Below, piece by piece: positions 16,761 to 29,462 of a stretch of 64,000 nucleotides of DNA; position 1 is the stretch's first letter; every line of letters begins with the position of its first letter. The translations under genes and the position numbers were made by a program. A model generated the notes under the pieces. That model was not told where the DNA came from and did not search any database. It saw nothing but the letters and a program-made list of their open reading frames with translations. The DNA is from Tissierella pigra. GTDB taxonomy: Bacteria; Bacillota; Clostridia; Tissierellales; Tissierellaceae. The DNA is taken from contig NZ_VUNQ01000007.1 in NCBI RefSeq assembly GCF_009695605.1, forward strand, positions 42,527 to 106,526, given 5' to 3'.

Positions 16761-17456
16761 CTACATATTTTCCAGTATAGAATGTATTTTAAATTTGTTT
16801 TTAATTATAACTAATAATAGACCAATGCCTATGAATAAAATCAGCTGATATATTAATATAAAAGACCATGGCATAGTTCCAGTATATAGCTTTCCTAAAA
16901 CTGGTGCTATTATAGGCATTGATATGAAATAATTAAATAGATTAGCTGCCTTTACAGTTTTACTTCTCAGAGAAATCAACACTCCTAAAAAAGTTGTAAA
17001 AAAACATACTATTAAGGAATTGATAAATATAAAATATATGGCTTTAAAAGAATAAAAGTTGAAAATCAGATTTTTATATTCTATAAAATTCATTATTATA
17101 AATAATATATAGCTTATTCCAAAAATTATAGTCATAATAATTAAGGTCACAATGACTATATATATTACTTTTCCTAAAAAAATATATATCAATGGTACTG
17201 GAGAATTGAATAGAGTTTCTATTGTTTTTCGCTCCTTTTCTCCTGCAAAAGAGTCTGCTGTCAATCCAGAAGGAATAACACTGGCTATAATCTGAAACAA
17301 AAACCCCATTACATACCAGTTCCTATTTAATATACTCTCTTTTGAGGATATAGGTATCATAATTCCTATGACTATAATGAGCATTATATAATATGAAATA
17401 AACTCTTTTGATTTTAATAACTCTTTCATTTCTTTTTTTACAATAGCCTTTATCAT
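16761..17456 (-). CDS. ABC-2 type permease (NatB-like)
   Basis: A 231-aa membrane protein with about six hydrophobic segments. It starts MIKAIVKKEMKELLKSKEFI, and the first loop contains GLTADSFAGEKERKTIETLF, the hallmark of NatB/ABC-2 permeases (FAGEKExxTlE). It overlaps the ATPase stop by 4 nt. Substrate unknown; relatives export ions, antibiotics or peptides. The call is secure at family level. Confidence 0.88.
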   Translation of the reverse strand: MIKAIVKKEMKELLKSKEFISYYIMLIIVIGIMIPISSKESILNRNWYVMGFLFQIIASVIPSGLTADSFAGEKERKTIETLFNSPVPLIYIFLGKVIYIVIVTLIIMTIIFGISYILFIIMNFIEYKNLIFNFYSFKAIYFIFINSLIVCFFTTFLGVLISLRSKTVKAANLFNYFISMPIIAPVLGKLYTGTMPWSFILIYQLILFIGIGLLLVIIKNKFKIHSILENM

Positions 17457-18397
17457 ATTGCATTTTCCTCTCTATGGCTGTCTAAATAAATTTTGTTTAA
17501 ATCAAATATTTTATGCTCCACATTTATAATATTTAAATTATAATTTATAAGAACCTTTATAACCATATTTATATCATTTAAGCTGGGAATCTCCATCTCT
17601 ATTGAGTTCCTATTAAACTTTGTGTAATCAATTTTATTATCTTTTAATTCCTTCTGTATTTGTTCTTTAAATGAAAATAAATCTTGAATAGTATCTATTT
17701 TAATTCCTATAGACTCTTTATTACTGGATAAACTGCTTACACTATCACTATATACAACATTTCCTTTTTTTATTATAGTGATATGTTCACATAACTTCGT
17801 CACTTCTCCTAAATCATGACTACATAAGACCACAGAAATATTTTTTATTTTAACTAATTCCTTAATAAGCCCATGAAATTCGTCTTTACTTATGGGGTCT
17901 AATCCATTGGAAGCTTCATCTAATAAAAGTAATTTTGGTTCATTGATAATCGCCCTAATTATTCCTGTCTTCTTTTTCATTCCTGTAGAGCAATCTTTAA
18001 TGAGCTTATTTTTAAACTCTGAAATTTGAAACATTTTAAGATAATTATCTATTCTGCTTTTTAATTCTTTTTTTTCTATATTATAAAGCTTTCCATAGAA
18101 CATTAAATTGTCATAAATACTTAATCTATCATACATACACATATTTTCAGATAAGACACCTATGTTTTTTCTAAGCTCATATCCATCATGAATTGGATTT
18201 AACCCTAATACCTCTACTTCTCCCTTATCCTGCTTATAAATTCCTCCTATAATCCTTATTAACGTTGTTTTTCCAGCTCCATTGTGGCCTAGTAATCCAT
18301 GTATACATCCTTCATTGAAATCAACACTAATATTATCAAGAGCTATATTATCTCCAAATCTTTTCTGTACATTCTTAATCTGTACTATCTTATTCAT
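17453..18397 (-). CDS. ABC transporter ATP-binding protein
   Basis: A 314-aa ATPase. Walker A GLLGHNGAGKTTLIRII, Walker B KLLLLDEASNGLDP and switch VVLCSHDLGEV are intact. The signature motif is altered to CSTGMKKKTGI in place of LSGGQ, as in some BcrA/NatA relatives. A C-terminal domain of about 90 aa follows. The ATG overlaps the stop of the 31-aa ORF upstream. With the permease it forms a simple two-gene exporter. Confidence 0.92.
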   Translation of the reverse strand: MNKIVQIKNVQKRFGDNIALDNISVDFNEGCIHGLLGHNGAGKTTLIRIIGGIYKQDKGEVEVLGLNPIHDGYELRKNIGVLSENMCMYDRLSIYDNLMFYGKLYNIEKKELKSRIDNYLKMFQISEFKNKLIKDCSTGMKKKTGIIRAIINEPKLLLLDEASNGLDPISKDEFHGLIKELVKIKNISVVLCSHDLGEVTKLCEHITIIKKGNVVYSDSVSSLSSNKESIGIKIDTIQDLFSFKEQIQKELKDNKIDYTKFNRNSIEMEIPSLNDINMVIKVLINYNLNIINVEHKIFDLNKIYLDSHREENAI

Positions 18398-18489
18398 TTA
18401 TTTTTCCCTTTCTTTTTAAGATAATATCCATACCCCTTAGTTATAATTGCTATAGTTAAAAATATTGCAAAATATCCCCATTGACTCAT
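18394..18489 (-). CDS. 31-aa hydrophobic leader peptide of the exporter operon
   Basis: ATG 18489 follows AGGAGGCGAGATA, a near-perfect ribosome binding site. The product, MSQWGYFAIFLTIAIITKGY followed by a basic tail (YYLKKKGKNK), has one membrane segment with positive-inside charge at the C-terminus. Its TGA stop overlaps the ATPase ATG, so it is translationally coupled. It may be a small transporter subunit or simply a coupling leader. Confidence 0.65.
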   Translation of the reverse strand: MSQWGYFAIFLTIAIITKGYGYYLKKKGKNK

Positions 18490-18583
18490 TATCTCGCCTC
18501 CTATACTTAGAAAAGTTTCATTATTTTTTTGTAATTATCCTTTTCCTATGTAAATAGCCCAAATTATGATTAAAGTTGGCTTT

Positions 18584-18613
18584 ATTATACTAATCTATAG
18601 AAAACCTTGTCAA
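18584..18613 (-). promoter_or_regulatory. Promoter of the 31-aa ORF / ABC exporter operon
   Basis: On the minus strand TTGACA (18608..18613), an 18-nt spacer and a perfect TATAAT (18584..18589), about 95 nt upstream of ATG 18489. Confidence 0.8.
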
Positions 18614-18622
18614 TGAATTTGG

Positions 18623-18654
18623 TTCGATTTTTTTAGACATAATTCGACTTTTTT
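18623..18654. promoter_or_regulatory. Tandem operator-like direct repeats upstream of the exporter promoter
   Basis: TTCGATTTTTTT at 18623 and TTCGACTTTTTT at 18643 are direct repeats 20 bp apart, about two helical turns. They begin 10 bp upstream of the -35 box. This spacing is typical of dimeric response-regulator sites. Confidence 0.5.
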
Positions 18655-18669
18655 GTTACTATTCACATT

Positions 18670-19026
18670 TTATATCAGTAAATATATAATATATAAAATA
18701 CCTGCTGTAATCCCCGTGGATATGAAAAATCTATAGCTATCATTGCGCAGTTCAAAATTACGTTTTGCTGCATTTGCCCCTCCTGATTGTTCCCTTATAA
18801 ATATATATCCACTTTGTCGAATAGCACTATTGCTTCCATAAGTAGAAAATATGCCAATAGTCAAAGTTATTAAGGCAGAAAACCCTAATACTTTTTTAAA
18901 ATTTGCATCAGTAAGCAAACTTATTATAAAAGCAATCATAAGAACTATAATAACTGCAATTATTATTTTTTGTATGTATCCAACTATACCCTCCTTTATA
19001 AATTTTCTTTTTTCCCGTCTTTGCAT
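18670..19026 (-). CDS. Small membrane protein of unknown function
   Basis: A 118-aa protein. ATG 19026 is chosen for its GGGGTGATATTT ribosome binding site; the longer open frame would run through the nifJ terminator. It starts MQRREKRKFIKEGIVGYIQK and has three predicted membrane segments (about residues 18-36, 46-62 and 101-116). Between the last two is a soluble stretch with REQSGGANAAKRNFELRND. I do not recognise the family. It lies downstream of nifJ, but the terminator suggests separate transcription. Confidence 0.7.
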   Translation of the reverse strand: MQRREKRKFIKEGIVGYIQKIIIAVIIVLMIAFIISLLTDANFKKVLGFSALITLTIGIFSTYGSNSAIRQSGYIFIREQSGGANAAKRNFELRNDSYRFFISTGITAGILYIIYLLI

Positions 19027-19110
19027 AAATATCACCCCTGTTTTTATATTTATACTTAATATTACCACTATACCCCAGATTATCATAATATTAACAATCA
19101 TTACAATATA

Positions 19111-19150
19111 AAAAAACAAGGTTGTGGGCGTCCCCACAACCTTGTTTTTT
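19111..19150 (-). terminator. nifJ terminator
   Basis: Twelve-bp perfect GC-rich stem (CAAGGTTGTGGG with CCCACAACCTTG), 4-nt loop, A6 and T6 flanks. It lies 12 nt beyond the nifJ stop. Confidence 0.93.
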
Positions 19151-19161
19151 ACTGTTATATA

Positions 19162-22701
<3,540 letters not shown>

Positions 22702-22734
22702 TTATTATAAAACTAGTAAGTTTGTTGAAAAATT

Positions 22735-22758
22735 AACACTTTGCTAATCAAAAGTGTT
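22735..22758. promoter_or_regulatory. Inverted repeat in the nifJ upstream region
   Basis: AACACTTT and AAAGTGTT arms separated by 8 nt, about 50 nt upstream of the nifJ ATG. It could be an operator or part of the 5' leader. It does not match the Rex consensus I know. Confidence 0.35.
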
Positions 22759-22840
22759 TCAATACTTTATAACCATATTTTCTTACCCTTTAAGTATATG
22801 AAATATTGGGTAGAAAGTCAATCTTTGGAATACATAATTA

Positions 22841-22880
22841 AAGAGAATAGATTTATAGTTATTCTATATCTATCCTCTTA
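22841..22880 (-). terminator. Weak terminator after the PspC-domain gene
   Basis: AAGAG-ATAGAT arms with one bulge and an AT-rich loop, about 33 nt past the pspC-like stop, with CTCTTTAA following on the minus strand. Confidence 0.4.
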
Positions 22881-22912
22881 AATTGCAGAAATAGTTAAAA
22901 AAACTTAACAAT

Positions 22913-23104
22913 TTAAAAACTTCTTTTTGGAATTATCATACATGCTATAATATATGCTATTATGCCAGGAAATCCTGCACTAAAAATAGATAATAATACC
23001 CATCCAAGTCGTACTAGAGTAGAATCTATTCCAAAATATTCAGCAATTCCTCCACATACTCCGCATATTTTCTTATCTGTATTAGATAAAAATAATTGTT
23101 TCAT
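22913..23104 (-). CDS. PspC domain protein
   Basis: A 63-aa protein that is essentially one PspC domain. The motif [20 protein letters not shown] followed by [20 protein letters not shown] is the family signature, and one or two membrane segments fill the C-terminal half ([17 protein letters not shown]). PspC proteins take part in envelope-stress sensing. The ATG abuts the uvrC stop and its ribosome binding site lies inside the end of uvrC, so translation is coupled. Confidence 0.9.
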   Translation of the reverse strand: MKQLFLSNTDKKICGVCGGIAEYFGIDSTLVRLGWVLLSIFSAGFPGIIAYIIACMIIPKRSF

Positions 23105-24982
23105 TTATTCGCCCTCCTTTTTCTTATTAAAATGATTATACAATTCTTCTGCCGCTAATTTATTCATCCCTTTTACTTCTGATAATTCTTCTATAGATGC
23201 CTTCTTTATTTTTTCTATACTTTGAAAATGTTTTAATAACTCTACTTTTCTTTTTTCTCCTATGCCCTTTATATCATCTAGCTCAGATTTAAACATCTTT
23301 TTAGTTCTTAATGATCTATGATAAGATATGGCAAATCTATGGGCTTCTTCTTGCACCCTATAAATTAATTTAAACCCTAGAGAATCTTCATTTAAACTTA
23401 TCTCTTTATTATTATATATTATTCCTCTTGTCTTGTGAAAATCATCTTTTACTAGTCCACATACTGGAATGTCTAGGTTTAATTTTGTTAATACTCTAAT
23501 AGCCACATTTACCTGTCCCTTTCCGCCGTCCATCATTATCAAATCTGGAAAGTTTGAAAATCCCTTTACTTCTATTTTATTTTCATTCATTAGTCGTTTT
23601 TCTTCTAAACCTCTAGTAAATCGTCTAGTTAAGATTTCTTCCATACTTCCATAATCATCTGCACCAACTATGGTTCTGATTCTAAATCTTCTATAATCTG
23701 ATTTTTTTGATTCTCCTTTTTCAAATACTACCATAGAACCAACAGACTCCACTCCACTAATATTTGATATATCGAAGGCTTCAATTCTATTTAAATCGTT
23801 ACTAATACCTAAGGTATTTTTCAATTCTTCTAAGGCTTTTTGGTTTTCTATTGCTTTCTTTAAAAATCTATCACCATATTTATTCAGCATATCTAAGGCA
23901 TTTTTTCTAACCATATCTATTAATCCAACTTTATCACCACGCTTTGGTATTAGTATATTTATTTTAGTTCCTTTCTTTTCTCCTAACCATTTAGATATAG
24001 CTTCCATATCTTGAATTTCTTCTTCTATTATAATTTCTCTTGGTATATAAGAAGCACCAATATAAAATTGTTTAATAAATGAACTAAGAATTTCTTTTCT
24101 GTCTTCTTCAAAGGTATCTTCCAATATAAAATGTTCTCTGCCTACAATTTTTCCATTTCTAATAAAAAATATTTGTATACATACTTCTTTTATACCCCTA
24201 GCCATTCCTATTATATCTTGATCTACTAAATTAGTAGTGGATTCTATCTTTTGTTTTTCATGAAGTAAATTTAAAGAATTAATTTGGTCTCTATATTTTG
24301 CAGCTTCTTCAAAATCCAAGTTCTTCGATGCCTCTTTCATCTTATCCTCAATTATTCCAATTAATTTATCTTCTTTGCCATTTAAATACATGAGAACTTC
24401 ATTTACCATTCCCATATATTGCTCTTCATTTACATTTTCACCTTGACATGGTCCTAAACATCTTCCCATATAAAAATTCAAACAAGGTCTAGTTTTTTTA
24501 GTATAGCTACTTAAATTACGATTGCAAGTTCTTAAAGGATATATATTTCTCAAAATTTCTATTACATCATTTACTGCATATACACTGGGATATGGTCCAA
24601 AATATCTTCCTCCGTCTTTTAATACCTGTCTGGTCTTCATTACTCTAGGATATTTTTCATTTAACGTTACTTTAATATAAGGATATTGCTTATCATCTCT
24701 AAGTAGAATATTATATTTAGGTTTATGCTTCTTTATTAAATTAGCCTCTAATATTAAAGCCTCTACTTCATTATCTACCATAATATATTCAAACTCAAAG
24801 ATATGCTTAACCATGGCATTTACCTTAGGTGGATTGTTTTTTCCCGATTGGAAATACTGTCTTACTCTTTTTCTAAGAGAAATAGCCTTTCCTACATAAA
24901 TTATCTCTTCGTTTTTATCCTTCATTATATAAACACCTGGTTTATCAGGTAGTTTTTTTAGTTCTTCTTCTATATCAAACAT
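23105..24982 (-). CDS. uvrC: Excinuclease ABC subunit C
   Basis: The nuclease subunit of nucleotide excision repair, 625 aa. GIY-YIG domain at the N-terminus (DKPGVYIMKDKNEEIIYVGK), a Cys-rich segment (RPCLNFYMGRCLGPCQG), a UVR motif (NLDFEEAAKYRDQINSL), the RNase H-like 3'-incision domain (IEAFDISNISGVESVGSMVV and LIMMDGGKGQVNVA) and two C-terminal helix-hairpin-helix repeats (LDDIKGIGEKRKVELLKHF, LSEVKGMNKLAAEEL). The ATG at 24982 is preferred over the TTG just before it because of GAGGTGATTTG. Confidence 0.97.
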   Translation of the reverse strand: MFDIEEELKKLPDKPGVYIMKDKNEEIIYVGKAISLRKRVRQYFQSGKNNPPKVNAMVKHIFEFEYIMVDNEVEALILEANLIKKHKPKYNILLRDDKQYPYIKVTLNEKYPRVMKTRQVLKDGGRYFGPYPSVYAVNDVIEILRNIYPLRTCNRNLSSYTKKTRPCLNFYMGRCLGPCQGENVNEEQYMGMVNEVLMYLNGKEDKLIGIIEDKMKEASKNLDFEEAAKYRDQINSLNLLHEKQKIESTTNLVDQDIIGMARGIKEVCIQIFFIRNGKIVGREHFILEDTFEEDRKEILSSFIKQFYIGASYIPREIIIEEEIQDMEAISKWLGEKKGTKINILIPKRGDKVGLIDMVRKNALDMLNKYGDRFLKKAIENQKALEELKNTLGISNDLNRIEAFDISNISGVESVGSMVVFEKGESKKSDYRRFRIRTIVGADDYGSMEEILTRRFTRGLEEKRLMNENKIEVKGFSNFPDLIMMDGGKGQVNVAIRVLTKLNLDIPVCGLVKDDFHKTRGIIYNNKEISLNEDSLGFKLIYRVQEEAHRFAISYHRSLRTKKMFKSELDDIKGIGEKRKVELLKHFQSIEKIKKASIEELSEVKGMNKLAAEELYNHFNKKKEGE

Positions 24983-25076
24983 CAAATCACCTCATGCTTA
25001 TGTCAATTTTAAATTTAAAATTGTTAATTAGAACCTATATTCTTATTATACCAAATTTATTTGCATTTAGATATTT

Positions 25077-25108
25077 AAAATGCGATACTACTAGTAGTAT
25101 CGCATTTT
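25077..25108 (-). terminator. Terminator of the flavodiiron gene
   Basis: A perfect palindrome whose core is TGCGATACTACTAGTAGTAT followed by CGCA, flanked by AAAA and TTTT. It lies 9 nt downstream of the stop and could act on both strands. Confidence 0.85.
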
Positions 25109-25116
25109 AAATCATA

Positions 25117-26343
25117 TTAATTATTTACTGATTCTTTTACTATTTTAACTAGCTCCTTAACCCTATCTCCAATTAGCCGTAAATCTTCCTCTCTAGGAGC
25201 TCCTTTAAACTCAACTGATTCTATAAAATCCCAGTTCATACAGTATCTACTCATTATTTCATCTAGTTCTTTTTGAGCACCACCTGACCATCCGTAGGAA
25301 CCAAATCTAAAAGCTTTTCTCCCTTGAACTTTTTTCTTTCCTAGTTCTTCCAAAACTGCTGCCATTGGTGGAAACATTTTATATTCATAAGTTGGCATAG
25401 CAAGAATTATTCCCGTTGAATTCCAAGCTGATGCTAGTACTGTTCCCCAAGACTCCTGTGGTACTTGATGTGAATTGACTTTTATACTTTCCTTTTCTAA
25501 CAATTCAGCTACATAGTTTACTGCCTTTTCTGTCATACCGTACATAGAACCCCAAATAATAGTAATTTCTTCCTTTGCAGGTCCTTTTTGATAAGAAACA
25601 TATCTAATATAATCTTCAATAATCTTACTTGGATTTTTTCTCCATACTATTCCATGACCTGGTGCTATGATTTTTATAGGCAACGGTGCACATTTTTCAA
25701 TGGCCTTTTTTGTTGGCATAGAAAAAGCTCCAACTATATTTGAATAATATCTAACAGCTTCTCTTTCATAAAACTCTATTTCTTCTGGTTTTAATAAATC
25801 ATCATAGTTTGAATCTGTAACTTTTCCAAAAGAACCAAAAGCATCACAGGAAAATAAAGTTCCTGTTAATGTGTCAAAAGTCACTATGGTATCTGGCCAA
25901 TGAACATTTGGTATTTCTGCGAATTTTAAAACATGACCTTTACCTAAATCTAAAGTATCATTATCCTTTACAATTGTAATATTTTCTTTATGATTATAGA
26001 AGGCATCTAATAACTCTGCAGATTTTTGACTGCAAACTATTTTAAAATCATTATTTATCTTTTTAAAATCTTCTATCCATCCTGAATGATCAGGTTCCAT
26101 ATGATTTATTATAAGATACTCTATGGATTTTGGGTCTATCTCTAGTTTACCTAGAAGTTTAAATAGAGACTCTGGTACTCCATCCCAACCACATACTCCA
26201 TCTACTATTGCTGTTTTATCCCCTTTTATTATATAAGAATTTACAGAAACCCCATTAGGTATTTCCCACAAGCCTTCAAATAGTATATTTTCCACATTTA
26301 CTGAAAGCTGATAAATATCTTCAGTAACCTTTGTTACATTCAT
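25117..26343 (-). CDS. FprA family flavodiiron protein (A-type flavoprotein)
   Basis: A 408-aa enzyme that reduces O2 (or NO) to water (or N2O), protecting anaerobes from oxygen. The N-terminal metallo-beta-lactamase-like domain carries diiron ligands: NHMEPDHSGWIEDFK, FSCDAFGSFG and IAPGHGIVWRKNP. The C-terminal flavodoxin domain has the FMN loop IIWGSMYGMTEKAVNY and MPTYEYKMFPPM. The ATG at 26343 is six bases after AAGGGGG; the ATG at 26349 is too close to it. Monocistronic with its own terminator. Confidence 0.95.
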   Translation of the reverse strand: MNVTKVTEDIYQLSVNVENILFEGLWEIPNGVSVNSYIIKGDKTAIVDGVCGWDGVPESLFKLLGKLEIDPKSIEYLIINHMEPDHSGWIEDFKKINNDFKIVCSQKSAELLDAFYNHKENITIVKDNDTLDLGKGHVLKFAEIPNVHWPDTIVTFDTLTGTLFSCDAFGSFGKVTDSNYDDLLKPEEIEFYEREAVRYYSNIVGAFSMPTKKAIEKCAPLPIKIIAPGHGIVWRKNPSKIIEDYIRYVSYQKGPAKEEITIIWGSMYGMTEKAVNYVAELLEKESIKVNSHQVPQESWGTVLASAWNSTGIILAMPTYEYKMFPPMAAVLEELGKKKVQGRKAFRFGSYGWSGGAQKELDEIMSRYCMNWDFIESVEFKGAPREEDLRLIGDRVKELVKIVKESVNN

Positions 26344-26461
26344 TTGCATCCCCCTTACATTATTACCTTTATTGTCTTAATCTTCATACCTTGATATATA
26401 TTAAACTATTTCTTATTTACCCATATATTGGATATAAAAACAAATCAGAATATTACAATAT

Positions 26462-26492
26462 AAAACTGCTAATTATATTGTTTAGCAGTTTT
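26462..26492 (-). terminator. Terminator of the eutH-like / aminopeptidase P operon
   Basis: AAAACTGCTAA and TTAGCAGTTTT arms, 9-nt loop, 17 nt beyond the aminopeptidase stop. Confidence 0.8.
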
Positions 26493-26508
26493 ATATATTT
26501 ATTAGCCT

Positions 26509-28287
26509 CTATATACTTCTAGTTTCATTTTTTAGCCATTCTCTTTCTTCGTGGCTTAAATAGGATTCAAGTTTATTATATACATCTTTATGATATTCAT
26601 TTAACCATAGTCTTTCTTTTTCAGATAATAACTCCACATCTACACCTTCTAAATCTATTGGCACAAAAGATAATGTTTCAAATTTCATAAATTGACCTGA
26701 ATCTGTTTTTATATCCTCATCTACTACTACAATATTTTCTATTCTTATTCCATGACTTCCAGCTTTATATACTCCTGGTTCTATACTTACTACCATTCCT
26801 TTTTCAAGAACTACAGTATTTACAATTGGTGCAATTCTATGAGGACCTTCATGGACATTTAATAAAAACCCTATGCCATGGCCAGTACCACATTTATAAT
26901 CTATACCTTCTTGCCATAATGGGTATCTTGCCAATACATCAAGGCTATGTCCTGTAGCACCATAAAGGAATCTTGCATTTCCTAAGTTTATATGGCCTTT
27001 TAAAGTTAATGTAAAATCTCTTTTTTCTTCTTCAGTTATAGGTCCCATTACTACAGTTCTAGTTATATCAGTAGTTCCATCAAAGTATTGTCCACCTGAA
27101 TCCACTAGATATAATCCTTCTCTTTTTATTTCAGCATTTGAATTTTCATTGGCTGAATAGTGCATCATAGCTGCATTTGCCTTGTAAGCAGATATAGTAC
27201 CAAAGCTTGGTTCAATAAATCCTTCCTGCTCTTTTCTAAATTCTAATAACTTTTCCTGTGCTGATACTTCAGTAACTTGAATATTTCCTACATTTTTATC
27301 TAACCAATATAAGAATTTAACTAAAGCTACTCCGTCTTTAATATAAGCATTTTTTTGATTTTGAATTTCAGTAGGGTTTTTTCTACCTTTTAAATTTGTT
27401 GTAATGTCTGTGCCTTCTACTATATTACATTCCGATGGTATAGCCTTATATAACCATCTGTTTATTCTATTTTTATCAATATAAATATTTGTCTTTTTAT
27501 CTATTTTACTTATATAATCAATAACCTCATTATATTCAGCAATCTCTACTCCGTTTTCTTTTAGAAAAGCTTCAACTTCACTGCTTATCTTTCTTTTATC
27601 TGTAAATAAATAAGATTTATCCGTGGAAATTAGTGCATAGGATATGACTACAGGATTATTTGATACATCTCTTCCTCTAATGTTATATAGCCAAGCTATG
27701 TCATCTAAACTTCCTATAAGAAAATAATCTGCACCTTGTTTCTTCATTTCGGCTCTTACTTCTTCAATTTTTTCTTTCCCAGTTTTACCTGTATATTTTA
27801 ATTCATGTATAAAAGCTTCTTCCGTAGGTAAACTTGGTCTATCAGTCCAAATTTCTCCTACTAAATCATATTCATCAATAAATTTAATATTTTTTCCTTT
27901 AAATTCTTTTTCTAAATTTTCAACTGCAAATTGTGAATATACTTTACCATCAAACCCTATGGTATCTCCATTATTTAAGTTATCCCTTAACCATTCTGTA
28001 TAAGTTGGGAATCCTGGTATTGCAATTTTAAACAACTTATACTCTGAACCTTTTAATTCTTTCTCTGCCTGAACAAAGTATCTACCATCAGTCCATAGAA
28101 TTGCTTCCTTTTGTGTAATCACCACAATACCAGCTGAACCTGTAAATCCTGATATCCATACTCTTCCTTTATAATAGTCTGCTACATATTCAGATTGATG
28201 TGGATCTCCTGTGTTCACAATATATGCAGAAATACCTTTATCTTTCATTAGTTCTCTTAGTTTCTTTACTCTTTCATTAATTACCAT
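26509..28287 (-). CDS. Aminopeptidase P family protein (M24B, long form)
   Basis: A 592-aa Xaa-Pro aminopeptidase of the three-domain type related to eukaryotic XPNPEP1. Two creatinase-like N-terminal domains contain ILWTDGRYFVQAEKEL and DDIAWLYNIRGRDVSNNPVV. The pita-bread catalytic domain carries the metal ligands DSGGQYFDGTTDITRTVV (two Asp), GTGHGIGFLLNVHEGPH (His), SIEPGVYKAGSHGIRIEN (Glu) and a final Glu in MKFETLSFVPID. It removes N-terminal residues preceding proline from peptides in the cytosol. Its start overlaps the end of the EutH-like gene by 11 nt, so the two are coupled. Confidence 0.94.
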   Translation of the reverse strand: MVINERVKKLRELMKDKGISAYIVNTGDPHQSEYVADYYKGRVWISGFTGSAGIVVITQKEAILWTDGRYFVQAEKELKGSEYKLFKIAIPGFPTYTEWLRDNLNNGDTIGFDGKVYSQFAVENLEKEFKGKNIKFIDEYDLVGEIWTDRPSLPTEEAFIHELKYTGKTGKEKIEEVRAEMKKQGADYFLIGSLDDIAWLYNIRGRDVSNNPVVISYALISTDKSYLFTDKRKISSEVEAFLKENGVEIAEYNEVIDYISKIDKKTNIYIDKNRINRWLYKAIPSECNIVEGTDITTNLKGRKNPTEIQNQKNAYIKDGVALVKFLYWLDKNVGNIQVTEVSAQEKLLEFRKEQEGFIEPSFGTISAYKANAAMMHYSANENSNAEIKREGLYLVDSGGQYFDGTTDITRTVVMGPITEEEKRDFTLTLKGHINLGNARFLYGATGHSLDVLARYPLWQEGIDYKCGTGHGIGFLLNVHEGPHRIAPIVNTVVLEKGMVVSIEPGVYKAGSHGIRIENIVVVDEDIKTDSGQFMKFETLSFVPIDLEGVDVELLSEKERLWLNEYHKDVYNKLESYLSHEEREWLKNETRSI

Positions 28288-29359
28288 CTTTTACCCCCCT
28301 AGTCTTTTCTAATTTTATTATTAAAATGGCTACTATAACTGCAGATATACCAGCCACTAATTTACTTACTATGTAGGCATTAACATTTTCTGGAGAAACT
28401 GATGAAATATATCCTAATTGTCCCCCAAAAACATAGGAAGCCGATACAGCAAAGGCTGCATTTATTATCTTTCCTTTTTCATTCATTTTATCATAAATTC
28501 CTAACATTGGAATGCTATGAGCTAAAGAGCTGAATATTCCAAGTATAGAATATTCATCGAGTTCAAGTTTACTTCCTAGTTTAGTTAAATATCTTTGTAA
28601 TGCTCTAGATATAAAATGAAACATTGGATAGGCACCTGATAATATAATTCCTATTTTTACTACTAATATTGCCCCTTCCTCTAAAGGGATTAAACCATTT
28701 ATTATTTCAACTTCAAACATAAAGTTTAAAATAGACACAATTAAGCCAAAGGTACTAATGGCTATAATGACTTTACCTATTACATTAAATATTCTAACTA
28801 TGGTATTGGGTATTTTAAATATCCCAATAATTATCAAAGCCGAAAATATTATAACTGGAATCAAATTAAATACAATGTAAATAAATTCTATTCCCATCAT
28901 GATTCCAGCAACGACCATTCCAATGGGTATAGTCATAATACCTGCTAATACACCCTTAGCAAAGTAGTTAAAATCCTCTTTAGGTATTAGTTCCACTGAA
29001 ATAGGTATGGTAAAAGATATAACAGTTCCAAGCATAGAAGAAAGCATAAGTCCATTAAATTCTCCTATTGATTTATTTAATGCTATTTCAACACTTGTGT
29101 TGTAACCTCCCAGGTCTGGAGCCAGTAAACTTCCTATAAATACAGAAGGATCTGTATTTAAAACATTTGCTATTGGATTAAGTATTGGAACAAGGGCCTT
29201 AGCAATAATTGGAGATAAACTATAAATACCTATTATAGATACTGCTAATCCACCTAAGGATTTAAAGCCTTCATCAAACTTTTCTCCTAACCCAAATCTA
29301 TTATTTAATATTTTATCTATTCCAGCAATAGCGGAAAAGATAACCATTATATAAATCAT
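28277..29359 (-). CDS. eutH: EutH-like ethanolamine / amine transporter
   Basis: A 360-aa polytopic membrane protein with about ten hydrophobic segments. The N-terminal sequence IDKILNNRFGLGEKFDEGF and the later segment LLAPDLGGYNTSVEIALNKS are what I recall of EutH ethanolamine permeases. No other eut genes are nearby, and coupling to aminopeptidase P is unusual, so the substrate may be another small amine or amino-acid derivative. The ATG has a GAGGTGAAAG ribosome binding site. Confidence 0.8.
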   Translation of the reverse strand: MIYIMVIFSAIAGIDKILNNRFGLGEKFDEGFKSLGGLAVSIIGIYSLSPIIAKALVPILNPIANVLNTDPSVFIGSLLAPDLGGYNTSVEIALNKSIGEFNGLMLSSMLGTVISFTIPISVELIPKEDFNYFAKGVLAGIMTIPIGMVVAGIMMGIEFIYIVFNLIPVIIFSALIIIGIFKIPNTIVRIFNVIGKVIIAISTFGLIVSILNFMFEVEIINGLIPLEEGAILVVKIGIILSGAYPMFHFISRALQRYLTKLGSKLELDEYSILGIFSSLAHSIPMLGIYDKMNEKGKIINAAFAVSASYVFGGQLGYISSVSPENVNAYIVSKLVAGISAVIVAILIIKLEKTRGVKDGN

Positions 29360-29423
29360 CTTTCACCTCATATTTCAAATTATAATGATTTTATTATACT
29401 ATATTTATATAACTAATAAAAGA

Positions 29424-29448
29424 AAAAAGGCAGATTATCTGCCTTTTT
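29424..29448 (-). terminator. Terminator of the oligopeptide ABC operon
   Basis: AAAAAGGCAGA and TCTGCCTTTTT arms with a 3-nt loop, 15 nt after the oppF stop. Confidence 0.88.
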
Positions 29449-29462
29449 ATCTATAATAGATA

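Noticed and set aside
19027..19137. Longer start for the small membrane protein after nifJ
   Set aside because: It would place the start inside the nifJ terminator; the internal ATG at 19026 has a strong ribosome binding site.
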